NCBI GenBank assembly: GCA_038064775.1
Contig: JBBTSG010000015.1
Coordinates: forward strand, 1 to 41,824
From: JBBTSG01 sp038064775
GTDB taxonomy: Bacteria > Patescibacteriota > Minisyncoccia > UBA6257 > GWB1-50-10
Direction: 5' to 3'
DNA: 41,824 nucleotides
The position numbers were made by a program, and so were the translations under genes. Of this stretch, positions 16,086 through 22,619 are shown piece by piece. Positions within the stretch are counted from its first letter, which is position 1. Each line of letters opens with the position of its first letter. The notes below the pieces were generated by a model. The model was not told where the DNA came from. It was given only the letters and a program-made list of their open reading frames with translations, and searched no databases.

Positions 16086-18209
16086 ATGATTGAGTTAAGC
16101 ACTCCTCTTTCGGAAATCTCCGGCATTGCTCCCCGCTTTTTAAACAAACTAAAAAATCTTCATATTGAAACTGTAAAAGATTTGCTCTGGCATTTCCCCA
16201 CCCGTTACGAGGACTTCTCTAAAATTTATAAAATCGCCGAACTTATTCCGCATCAAGAAGCGACCATCACCGCCGTTGTAGAAGAGGTGCGAAACCGCCG
16301 CACTTGGAAACGAAATCTTTATATGGTGGAGGCGGATTTAAAAGATGATTCCGGCATAATCAAAGCGATTTGGTTCAATCAACCTTACATCAAAAATGTT
16401 TTAGCGCCGGGCCGCACGGCGAATTTTTCCGGCCGAGTAACGATTTCAAAAAAAGATGAAGAGTTTTATCTTTCAAATCCCACTTATGAAGTTTTAAGCA
16501 CCCACGTCAATCAGGAAACAAAACATACTGCTCGAATCGTGCCGATTTATCCGGAAACCCGCGGCTTAACTTCAAAAGGATTACGTTATCTTATAAAACC
16601 ACTTCTCGATAATATTGGCGAACTTCACGAAATAATTCCTTTTGAAATTCTCCGAAACCAAAAATTACCGGATATAAATTACGCTCTACAAGAAGTTCAT
16701 TTTCCAACCGATATCGAAGAGGCAATAAACGCAAAAAAACGTTTTGCTTTTGAAGATTTACTTTTACTCCAACTTTATAATTACAAACAGAAGTTGGAAC
16801 GCGTCGCCGAAAAAGCGCTACCGATAAAAACAGAAATCTCTCGCATTAAAAAAATAATCGAGGCATTGCCTTTTGAACTCACGCCAAGCCAAAAAAAATC
16901 ACTCTGGGAAATTATCCAAGACATCGCAAAACCCCACCCAATGAACCGACTGCTCCAAGGCGATGTTGGTTCTGGCAAAACTGTAGTTGCCGCGATTGCC
17001 GCAATAGAAACCGCTCAAAATAATCACCAAACCGCTTTTATGGCGCCGACTGAAATTCTAGCTCACCAACATTACAAAACCTTCACTAAATTTTTCCCGG
17101 AGTTTGAAAGCGGTTTGGCGCTTCTAACTTCAAGTGAAGCAAAAGTTTTTTACGGCCACCACCTTGAAACAAATATCAAAAAAGAGCAATTAAAGAAAGA
17201 AATAAGTAATGGAAAAGTAAAAATTATTATTGGTACTCATACTCTCATTCAAAAAAATATTTCTTTTAAAAATTTGGCGTTTGTGGTTGTGGATGAACAA
17301 CACCGGTTTGGCGTCGAACAGCGAGACACACTTATCAAAAAACAAAAAATCTTTCCGCATTTTTTAAGCATGTCCGCCACGCCAATTCCCCGCACTCTTT
17401 CGCTCACAATTTTTGGCGATCTTGACCTTTCACTTATCACTGAAATGCCTAAAAATAGGAAAACGATTATCACAAAAGCAGTTTCCTCAACTGACCGCGA
17501 AAAGGCTTATGCCTTTATTCGAACAGAAATTAAAAAGGGGCGGCAGGTTTTTGTTATCTGTCCGCGAATCGAACCGAAAGAGGCAAATGAAACGCTTAGC
17601 GCTTTTACGCTTCAAAAACTCGAAATGAAAAATGTTAAAGAGGAGTACGAAAAACTTTCAAAAAAAATATTCCCCGATCTCCGCATTCAAATGCTCCATG
17701 GTAAAATGCCTGGAAAAGTTAAGGAACAAACGATGAGAGGTTTTTCTGAAAAAAAATTCGATATTATTGTCGCCACATCAGTTGTTGAAGTCGGCGTTGA
17801 TATTCCAAATGCTTCGATCATGATGATCGAAGGTGCCGATCGTTTCGGATTAGCCCAACTTTACCAATTTCGAGGTCGCGTTGGCCGCGACAAGCACCAA
17901 TCATTTTGTTTTCTTTTTACGGATTCTGCTTCTATTTCAACTCGCGAACGGCTGAAATCAATTGTTGAAGCAAAAAATGGTTTTGAATTAGCTGAAAAAG
18001 ATCTTCAAATTAGGGGGCCCGGCGAATTTTTCGGCAAATCTCAAACCGGCTTGCCAGATTTAGCAATGAAAGCCATTCAAAATCCAACGTTTGTCAGTGA
18101 GTCAAGAATAGCCGCCGAAACAATTCTAACAGCTGACCCGTCATTGAAGAAAAATCCCGCGCTTCGGTTGCGCCTACAAGCGTTTCAAAAACAAATCCAC
18201 GAAGAATAA
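16086..18209 (+). CDS. recG: ATP-dependent DNA helicase RecG
   Basis: 707 residues, normal RecG length. The N-terminal wedge (OB-fold) domain begins GIAPRFLNKLKNLHIETVKDLLWHFP and includes FPTRYEDFS. The helicase core has Walker A GDVGSGKTVVA (about 292-302), APTEILAHQH, a DEQHRFG box, SATPIPRTL, and C-terminal motifs VATSVVEVGVDIPNAS and RFGLAQLYQFRGRVGR. The accessory region ends QTGLPDLAMKAI. RecG remodels stalled replication forks and Holliday junctions. There is no Shine-Dalgarno; the promoter -10 ends 7 nt before the ATG. Confidence 0.98.
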   Translation: MIELSTPLSEISGIAPRFLNKLKNLHIETVKDLLWHFPTRYEDFSKIYKIAELIPHQEATITAVVEEVRNRRTWKRNLYMVEADLKDDSGIIKAIWFNQPYIKNVLAPGRTANFSGRVTISKKDEEFYLSNPTYEVLSTHVNQETKHTARIVPIYPETRGLTSKGLRYLIKPLLDNIGELHEIIPFEILRNQKLPDINYALQEVHFPTDIEEAINAKKRFAFEDLLLLQLYNYKQKLERVAEKALPIKTEISRIKKIIEALPFELTPSQKKSLWEIIQDIAKPHPMNRLLQGDVGSGKTVVAAIAAIETAQNNHQTAFMAPTEILAHQHYKTFTKFFPEFESGLALLTSSEAKVFYGHHLETNIKKEQLKKEISNGKVKIIIGTHTLIQKNISFKNLAFVVVDEQHRFGVEQRDTLIKKQKIFPHFLSMSATPIPRTLSLTIFGDLDLSLITEMPKNRKTIITKAVSSTDREKAYAFIRTEIKKGRQVFVICPRIEPKEANETLSAFTLQKLEMKNVKEEYEKLSKKIFPDLRIQMLHGKMPGKVKEQTMRGFSEKKFDIIVATSVVEVGVDIPNASIMMIEGADRFGLAQLYQFRGRVGRDKHQSFCFLFTDSASISTRERLKSIVEAKNGFELAEKDLQIRGPGEFFGKSQTGLPDLAMKAIQNPTFVSESRIAAETILTADPSLKKNPALRLRLQAFQKQIHEE

Positions 18210-18215
18210 AATTAC

Positions 18216-18244
18216 TTGCGGCCTGAGTATGTTTCCTTTACAAT
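18216..18244 (+). promoter_or_regulatory. Promoter of the exported hypothetical gene at 18292
   Basis: TTGCGG (18216-18221), 17-nt spacer, TACAAT (18239-18244). It gives a leader of about 40 nt, which contains AGAAGGA before the ATG, in contrast to the leaderless layout elsewhere. Confidence 0.5.
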
Positions 18245-18291
18245 TCGGTATAGTTTTTTAACAACTTAAATAATCTTAGAAGGACGAAAGC

Positions 18292-18993
18292 ATGAAGTAT
18301 CAAGCAATGTTTCTTTCCTTTTGTTTTGTTTTTCTTTTGCCGATCAAAACAAAAGCCCAATTTTTAGACGCTATTCCTCAAAAAACCACTATCACTGGCC
18401 ACTACAGCTTTGACATTGATTATCATAACGTCTTTAAATTTATTGGCGCAAAGATTTTAGGAATCGAACCTAAAGAACTTATTCTAACTGAAACGATAAC
18501 CACGCTTAATGATTCCGAAACCGAGTTTTCGATGGAGTTGGCGACTGACGAAAAAAACTGCTGGTTTTACATTTCTTCAGATACCACAACGCCGTCTTTT
18601 ATACATTTACCTCGAGAACCAAAAAAAGAATTTCAGGCAAACACTTTCCAATTCTTCAAAAAAATGCGGGCTTTTATCCATAATGACTCAACAAAGTATG
18701 TCGGTGGTTTTCTTACAATAGATACGACAGAAATTTTCGCTTCTTTTTATGAACATGGGCCGGTTGTTGTATCCGACTCGGATAAAATAAAAATAAATAC
18801 TAACAAGAAACGATATATAGGGGTTCACTCTGAAGAAGCCACGGACGACCACAAAGCTTACATAAACGGCGAAATAATTACTGGACGTAAAGGAGAATGC
18901 GTAATCTATCCCTATGTCGCTGCCTACCTTGCCGAGCAAAACATTAGCGTTAAAATTTACCTGAAAAGCGTGACGATTGAATATTCAAACTAA
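18292..18993 (+). CDS. Exported hypothetical protein
   Basis: 233 residues with a clear signal peptide (hydrophobic 6-17, cleavage after TKA near residue 23) and no further membrane segment. The mature part is a soluble mixed alpha/beta protein with two Cys (CWF near 85, GECVIYP near 203). No family recognised. A Shine-Dalgarno-like AGAAGGA precedes the ATG. The gene ends in a strong hairpin terminator shared with the converging pheS-like gene. Confidence 0.75.
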   Translation: MKYQAMFLSFCFVFLLPIKTKAQFLDAIPQKTTITGHYSFDIDYHNVFKFIGAKILGIEPKELILTETITTLNDSETEFSMELATDEKNCWFYISSDTTTPSFIHLPREPKKEFQANTFQFFKKMRAFIHNDSTKYVGGFLTIDTTEIFASFYEHGPVVVSDSDKIKINTNKKRYIGVHSEEATDDHKAYINGEIITGRKGECVIYPYVAAYLAEQNISVKIYLKSVTIEYSN

Positions 18994-19023
18994 AAACGGA
19001 GCTTCTTATGCTCCGTTTTTTAT
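18992..19023. terminator. Bidirectional terminator between converging genes
   Basis: Perfect 11-bp inverted repeat AAAAACGGAGC / GCTCCGTTTTT with a 7-nt loop and T/A tracts on both sides. It sits between the exported hypothetical gene (plus) and the PheRS gene (minus). Confidence 0.92.
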
Positions 19024-19026
19024 TTT

Positions 19027-20175
19027 CTATCTTATTTCGGCTCCAAATTCCTCCCTCGTGCGTTTTTCGATAAGTGCTTGAATTTTATTTATTTCTTCGT
19101 TAGTGAGCGTGCGCTCGTGCGAGCGATACACCATGCGGAACGTGTAACTAATATTTCCCTCGCCAAACTTTTCTTTATTTTCATATTTATCAAGTAGTGA
19201 CACTTGTTCTACCAAATCTCCGCCACAACTTCGGATAATTTCGTAGTAATTATTTATCGCCATTCCGCGCGATACGATAAATGAAATATCACGAGAAATA
19301 CTAGGGTACTTACTCACTTCGTGGTACTCGCTTTCTAAATTTTTAAATTGACTTGTAATCCTTGGATCCTCTGACCAAAAAATTCGAATGTCTGGCACTT
19401 CCATTTTAATCATCGCAAGTCGTTCAAGCCCAAATCCAAAAGCCCAACCGTTATATTCTTCCGGATCAACGCCAAGATTTTTTAAAACTTGCGTGTGCAC
19501 CACTCCCGCGCCTAAAATTTCGAGCCAATCATTTTTCCATTTGATTGCGAATTCAATACTCGGATTAGTAAAAGGAAAGGTGTCTTCTGTAACGCGGTAT
19601 TCCACGTTCGGCCCGTAAATGTGCTTAGCGATATCTACTAAAACCTCCGTTAATTCTGGAATACCGATAATTTTCATACTTTTCTTGCAAATATAGAGCC
19701 CGTCAATTTGATGGAAAGCAGGATAATGGGAGTGGTCAATTTCGTCTTTTCGATACACCTTACCGTAGCAAAGCGCCCCTACTTCTCTATCATGATCGAG
19801 TTTAATTTTTTTATTCTCGTCCGCCAAATAAAACGGCCACATTACAGTTGTCTGAGTGCGAAGAAGCCAATCATGCTCTAAAAAATATGTGTCGGTTTCC
19901 TTCCGGCTTGGATGCTCGGGGGGCGTATTCATAAGATCAAAATTATTTTTCACGCTTACTATTTCTGGCACTTCGATTACATTAAAATTCTGAAATCGAG
20001 ACATTCCAAGAATCGCGTCTACCAAAAATTTAAGCGGCGAATTAGCTTTTCTTGTGAGATCCGGCAAACTCAAAAGATTTTTAATGCGGATACTTTTAAA
20101 ATCTTCCTTAGGCGTAAGGCGTAAAAGTAAATTATCCACTTCATTATCTTTGATGATTATTAGATTTTCTTTCAT
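19027..20175 (-). CDS. pheS: Phenylalanyl-tRNA synthetase, single-chain mitochondrial-type (PheS core fused to FDX-ACB)
   Basis: 382 residues. The class II catalytic core includes motif 2 YRKDEIDHSHYPAFHQIDG (141-159), FPFTNPSIEF (200-209), WLEILGAGVV, and motif 3 GWAFGFGLERLAMI (243-256) with IRIFWSEDPR. Directly after it, residues about 288-382 form a ferredoxin-fold anticodon-binding domain: KYPSISRDISF, GGDLVEQVSLLDK, YRSHERTLTNEEI. Bacterial PheS normally ends after motif 3, has an N-terminal coiled coil, and works with PheT, which carries the FDX-ACB domain. Here the long N-terminal coiled coil is absent, and the order matches monomeric mitochondrial PheRS (FARS2), including near-identical short motifs. 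No pheT is in the window. It attaches Phe to tRNA-Phe. Confidence 0.92.
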   Translation of the reverse strand: MKENLIIIKDNEVDNLLLRLTPKEDFKSIRIKNLLSLPDLTRKANSPLKFLVDAILGMSRFQNFNVIEVPEIVSVKNNFDLMNTPPEHPSRKETDTYFLEHDWLLRTQTTVMWPFYLADENKKIKLDHDREVGALCYGKVYRKDEIDHSHYPAFHQIDGLYICKKSMKIIGIPELTEVLVDIAKHIYGPNVEYRVTEDTFPFTNPSIEFAIKWKNDWLEILGAGVVHTQVLKNLGVDPEEYNGWAFGFGLERLAMIKMEVPDIRIFWSEDPRITSQFKNLESEYHEVSKYPSISRDISFIVSRGMAINNYYEIIRSCGGDLVEQVSLLDKYENKEKFGEGNISYTFRMVYRSHERTLTNEEINKIQALIEKRTREEFGAEIR

Positions 20176-20231
20176 GCTGTGATTTTTTCTCTTTAATTGA
20201 TTATTTTAATTAATAGCCGAAAAAAATGTTT

Positions 20232-20261
20232 TTGACAATTCGCTTAAAACAAAGATATAAT
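20232..20261 (+). promoter_or_regulatory. Consensus promoter of initiator tRNA
   Basis: Perfect TTGACA (20232-20237), 18-nt spacer, perfect TATAAT (20256-20261). The tRNA begins 7 nt later, where transcription would normally start. Confidence 0.85.
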
Positions 20262-20268
20262 TCACTCG

Positions 20269-20340
20269 CGCGGACAAGAGCTCTGGTGAGCTCGAAAGGC
20301 TCATAACCTTTAGGGTGGGGTCCGATTCCCCGGTCCGCAA
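20269..20340 (+). tRNA. Initiator tRNA-fMet (CAT), no encoded CCA
   Basis: 72 nt with the unpaired C1-A72 end that marks bacterial initiators (CGCGGAC/GTCCGCA), A73, and loop CTCATAA. The anticodon stem is AAAGG/CCTTT, so position 29-41 is A-U instead of the usual G-C in the three-GC initiator signature. The T-loop reads TCCGATT, with C at position 55 where U (pseudouridine) is nearly universal. A73 is followed by CAC. Confidence 0.92.
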
Positions 20341-20344
20341 CACT

Positions 20345-20397
20345 TCGACTCGCTTCGCTCGCTCAGTGCAAGCACTAAAAGCATTTGAGCGAGTCGA
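20345..20397 (+). repeat. Long hairpin after initiator tRNA
   Basis: 10-bp perfect inverted repeat TCGACTCGCT (20345-20354) and AGCGAGTCGA (20388-20397) with a 33-nt loop holding a smaller AGTGC/GCACT hairpin. It may stop or protect the tRNA transcript. Confidence 0.6.
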
Positions 20398-20400
20398 GGT

Positions 20401-20419
20401 GCCCCGCCGACGGCGGGGC
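20401..20419. repeat. GC-rich palindrome
   Basis: GCCCCGCC-GAC-GGCGGGGC, an 8-bp perfect stem with a 3-nt loop, far richer in GC than its surroundings. Member of the palindrome cluster between the two CAT tRNAs. Confidence 0.7.
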
Positions 20420-20473
20420 GCGGAAAATTATAACCTCACTTCGTTTCAGACAATTTTCGCGCCGGTGTAGTTT

Positions 20474-20502
20474 CAGCCCAAGGCTGATCCGCCTTTGGCG
20501 GA
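20474..20502. repeat. Double-hairpin element, same family as the one in cca
   Basis: CAGCC-CAA-GGCTG then TCCGCC-TTT-GGCGGA, two perfect hairpins with 3-nt loops separated by one base. It agrees with 10957-10985 in cca at 25 of 29 positions. Confidence 0.75.
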
Positions 20503-20515
20503 CAACGAGAACAAA

Positions 20516-20534
20516 CCTGCCTGCCGCAGGCAGG
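20516..20534. repeat. GC-rich palindrome
   Basis: CCTGCCTG-CCG-CAGGCAGG, an 8-bp perfect stem with a 3-nt loop, about 40 nt upstream of the tRNA-Met promoter. Confidence 0.7.
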
Positions 20535-20561
20535 GGACTTTCACCCCCACACTAATTTATT

Positions 20562-20567
20562 TATAAT
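20562..20567 (+). promoter_or_regulatory. -10 box of elongator tRNA-Met
   Basis: TATAAT with the tRNA starting 9 nt later. A weak -35 (TTTCAC) lies 17 nt upstream at about 20539-20544. Confidence 0.5.
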
Positions 20568-20576
20568 TTTCGTAAG

Positions 20577-20651
20577 GCCGGCATAGCTCAGTGGCAGAGC
20601 GAGGGACTCATAAGCCCTAGGTCGCAGGTTCAATTCCTGCTGCCGGCACCA
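20577..20651 (+). tRNA. tRNA-Met elongator (CAT), or tRNA-Ile2, with encoded CCA
   Basis: 75 nt including CCA. Fully paired acceptor GCCGGCA/TGCCGGC, D-arm GCTC/GAGC, loop CTCATAA, T-arm GCAGG/CCTGC with TTCAATT. The anticodon stem AGGGA/GCCCT has an A-G mismatch next to the loop. A paired 1-72 end excludes the initiator. A lysidine-modified tRNA-Ile(CAT) cannot be excluded by sequence alone. Confidence 0.88.
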
Positions 20652-20666
20652 AAATTTATAATTTAA

Positions 20667-20693
20667 AAAGCGAGCTCTCGCTCGCTTTTCTTA
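20667..20693. terminator. Terminator after tRNA-Met
   Basis: Stem AAGCGAG/CTCGCTT with a 6-nt loop followed by TTTTCTT, 16 nt past the tRNA. It may also serve the converging small gene at 20691. Confidence 0.75.
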
Positions 20694-20903
20694 GATAAAA
20701 ATGACTTGCCACTCGTACAAAACCTTACCCTTGTTTAACCCATCCGACAAAACTCGGAAAATTGGTTTCTCAATATTATCGTTTTCAAAACCAATAACTT
20801 CAACATCGAAAAGCTCTGAAGTTTCGTCATCCTTGATAAACACCCTGTCTCTGTCGCTCATTTCATACCCTCGTTGCGCAGGATTAAGAATTGCCTTGTT
20901 CAT
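20691..20903 (-). CDS. Small hypothetical protein
   Basis: 70 residues, acidic and soluble, with no recognised family. It has a perfect AAGGAG Shine-Dalgarno 6 nt before the ATG, one of the few strong ones in the window, which supports it as real. The sequence (FIKDDETSELFDVEVIGFENDN, then VLYEWQVIFI) looks like a small beta-barrel-type protein. It diverges from the NlpC/P60 gene. Confidence 0.65.
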   Translation of the reverse strand: MNKAILNPAQRGYEMSDRDRVFIKDDETSELFDVEVIGFENDNIEKPIFRVLSDGLNKGKVLYEWQVIFI

Positions 20904-20982
20904 AAGTTCTCCTTATTAAGTTGATAAAAAGATAATCCTACTCTCAGTATTATCCTTCTTAAACTAATGTCAATATCTCTGC

Positions 20983-20988
20983 TAAAAT
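20983..20988 (+). promoter_or_regulatory. -10 box of the NlpC/P60 gene; decides the start codon
   Basis: TAAAAT overlaps the first possible ATG (20987) and ends 7 nt before the second ATG (20996). The same 7-nt layout is seen at recG, comF and a pilin, which favours the second ATG as the true start. A weak TTAAAC -35 lies 18 nt upstream. Confidence 0.5.
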
Positions 20989-20995
20989 GAAAACA

Positions 20996-21439
20996 ATGAC
21001 CGAAAGTCAAAAAAACGAACTCATAAAGATAGCGAAGTCGCTTGTCGGCAAGCCCTACAAATATGGCGCGAAACCGGAAGAAGCGCCGGAATGTTTTGAC
21101 TGCTCGTCTTTCATCCAGTATATTTTCAAACAAATTAAAATTGAACTTCCCCGAAGCACTATTTTGCAAGCCGATTGCGGAGAAATAGTAAAAGATATAA
21201 AAAGCTTGGAACCCGGCGACCTTCTTTTTTTCCACGGCACACAAGGATTTTACAATAAAAAATTTCCTGCGGGCATTGGACACGTGATTCTCTATATTGG
21301 CAATAATAAAACTATTCATGCGGCTTCTCAAAGAATAAAAGATTCGCCTCAAATTGTAGAAGATGGTGCCATTGAAGAAAGGGATCTCAATGACGTCGTG
21401 AATAAACTAAAACCTCTTGTTGTTATAAAAAGAAACTGA
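20996..21439 (+). CDS. NlpC/P60 family cysteine peptidase
   Basis: 147 residues from the ATG at 20996 (150 from 20987). NlpC/P60 fold with catalytic Cys in FDCSSFIQYIF (Cys36), catalytic His in GIGHVILYIG, and a third polar position in the IHAAS segment. LEPGDLLFF is the usual core strand. These enzymes cleave gamma-D-Glu-diaminopimelate or related bonds in cell-wall peptides. There is no signal peptide, so it acts in the cytosol, is exported by another route, or is released on lysis. No substrate-binding SH3 domain. Confidence 0.9.
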   Translation: MTESQKNELIKIAKSLVGKPYKYGAKPEEAPECFDCSSFIQYIFKQIKIELPRSTILQADCGEIVKDIKSLEPGDLLFFHGTQGFYNKKFPAGIGHVILYIGNNKTIHAASQRIKDSPQIVEDGAIEERDLNDVVNKLKPLVVIKRN

Positions 21440-21504
21440 AATTGCGTAAAATAAAAAAGATTGGTAAAGTATAAGCCGAAGCTTGTATTGAACAAAGTCG
21501 AAAT

Positions 21505-21580
21505 GCAGCCGTGGTGTAGCCTGGTCTAACACGTCTCCCTGTCACGGAGAAGATCACGGGTTCAAATCCCGTCGGCTGCG
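21505..21580 (+). tRNA. tRNA-Asp (anticodon GTC), no encoded CCA
   Basis: 76-nt cloverleaf. Acceptor GCAGCCG/CGGCTGC with G73, the aspartate discriminator. Anticodon stem TCTCC/GGAGA with loop CTGTCAC (anticodon GTC), T-arm ACGGG/CCCGT with TTCAAAT. G73 is followed by CAA. A possible promoter is TTGCGT (21442), 17-nt spacer, TAAAGT (21465). Confidence 0.95.
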
Positions 21581-21582
21581 CA

Positions 21583-21757
21583 AATATTTTAAACCACCTC
21601 ATTCATAGGGTGGTTTAAAATATCTGTAGATCGGGATTTGAACTGGGAAGAGGGTCGGAGAAACTTCCGTTTCTCCGTAGCGGAAGTATTGAAACCGCTG
21701 GATTTCAAAAAATTTTGCGGATGCAAAATTTTGTTCAATTTCCCTTGGCTGCGCAAG
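21583..21757 (+). other. Structured stretch after tRNA-Asp with tRNA 3'-end copies (possible ncRNA or decayed integration scar)
   Basis: It begins with a 15-bp near-perfect hairpin ATATTTTAAACCACC/GGTGGTTTAAAATAT. Then CGGGATTTGAAC is a 12-nt inverted copy of the tRNA-Asp T-arm region. Inside are hairpins GGAGAAAC-TTCC-GTTTCTCC, AGCGG/CCGCT and AAAATTTTGC-GGAT-GCAAAATTTT. It closes with a direct, imperfect copy of the tRNA-Asp 3' end (about 20 of 24 positions, ending GGCTGCGCAA). An intrinsic terminator follows at once. It could be a structured RNA made with the tRNA, a remnant of insertion at the tRNA 3' end, or an assembly artefact. Confidence 0.45.
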
Positions 21758-21784
21758 AAAAAGCCCCATAAAGGGGCTTTTGTT
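21758..21784. terminator. Bidirectional terminator
   Basis: AAAAGCCCC-ATAA-AGGGGCTTTT followed by TGTTTT. It ends the tRNA-Asp transcript and abuts the stop codon of the converging M50 gene. Confidence 0.9.
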
Positions 21785-22537
21785 TTATTTAAAAAGTTTG
21801 ATGATGTCAGAAATGATAACGAAAGTAATAAAACAATAGAAAAATGCGGTGGAAATTTTGCTTATTTTCACAGAATACTCATCTCCAATTCTTTTCTTTA
21901 TTAATTCTTTCGCAATAAGACCCCCATCAAGCGGAGTTAAAGGCAAAATATTCATTACGGCCAAAGAAAAAGAAATCACTATTAAAAAAGTGAGGGATTG
22001 AAGCCAGTCCATATTTCCCGCTTCTCTAAACGTTTCTATCGGACCAATAAGCTGAAACCAACCTAAAAACAAACCGGCCGGAATTAAAAAAAGAATAATC
22101 GCGCCAAGCAAAGGAATAATATAACGGCAGAAGAAGTCGCGAAAAAAAAGAATCACAATCGGCAGAGCAATAAAAAGGTAACCGATTTTAGACAAATGAC
22201 CAGTGAATATTCCAATTATCATGGTGATCATCGCCGCAAAAACTAAATTAGCAACAACGCCAGCGCCGTAGATACTCGCTTTGTCTTTATATGACAAATT
22301 ATTTAATTTTCGTTCCCCTTCTTCGGTTGGTTTTACGTAAGCGCCAATTAATAATGGACTTATAACTAGCGCTGGAAATTTGCCAATTTTAAATTTCCAA
22401 CTTGGCAAAAATTTTACAGGATAGCCAATTCCTACCTCTTCAATCTCAATATCTAAACGACGCATAGCCAACCAATGAGCAGTTTCGTGAAAAATAATCG
22501 TGAATAAGAGGCCAATAGTGAAAATTGTTAAAGGCAT
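21785..22537 (-). CDS. Site-2 protease family (M50) membrane metalloprotease
   Basis: 250 residues with about five to six transmembrane segments. The zinc-binding HEXXH is HETAHW (residues 18-23) in the first membrane segment, and the second metal/active-site motif is NILPLTPLDGG near 199-209. M50 enzymes cut membrane-embedded substrates such as anti-sigma factors or leftover signal peptides. There is no PDZ domain, unlike RseP, so it belongs to the compact group. Shine-Dalgarno-like AGGAAAGG precedes the ATG. Its own promoter lies at 22584-22612. Confidence 0.88.
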   Translation of the reverse strand: MPLTIFTIGLLFTIIFHETAHWLAMRRLDIEIEEVGIGYPVKFLPSWKFKIGKFPALVISPLLIGAYVKPTEEGERKLNNLSYKDKASIYGAGVVANLVFAAMITMIIGIFTGHLSKIGYLFIALPIVILFFRDFFCRYIIPLLGAIILFLIPAGLFLGWFQLIGPIETFREAGNMDWLQSLTFLIVISFSLAVMNILPLTPLDGGLIAKELIKKRIGDEYSVKISKISTAFFYCFITFVIISDIIKLFK

Positions 22538-22565
22538 ACTCTTTCCTTTCCTTTATTCAAATTTT

Positions 22566-22596
22566 AAAAAACTACTATTTCGTATAGTAGTTTTTA
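22566..22596 (-). terminator. Terminator of gatA, overlapping the M50 promoter
   Basis: 12-bp perfect stem AAAAACTACTAT/ATAGTAGTTTTT with a 5-nt loop and a T-tract on the minus strand, 24 nt past gatA. Confidence 0.85.
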
Positions 22597-22612
22597 TCAA
22601 CTCGCATGTCAA
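22584..22612 (-). promoter_or_regulatory. M50 protease promoter
   Basis: TTGACA (22612-22607), 17-nt spacer, TACTAT (22589-22584). The -10 box is one arm of the gatA terminator hairpin, so transcripts starting here lack the full hairpin and are not stopped by it. The leader is about 40 nt. Confidence 0.65.
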
Positions 22613-22619
22613 TTTTCAT

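Noticed and set aside
20401..20534. Palindromes taken as simple terminators for tRNA-fMet
   Set aside because: None is followed by a T-tract on the plus strand. Dispersed repeats are the better reading, although 20345-20397 may still affect transcript ends.
21638..21904. 88-residue plus-strand frame
   Set aside because: It runs through hairpins, a terminator and the antisense of the M50 gene, so it is not a plausible protein.
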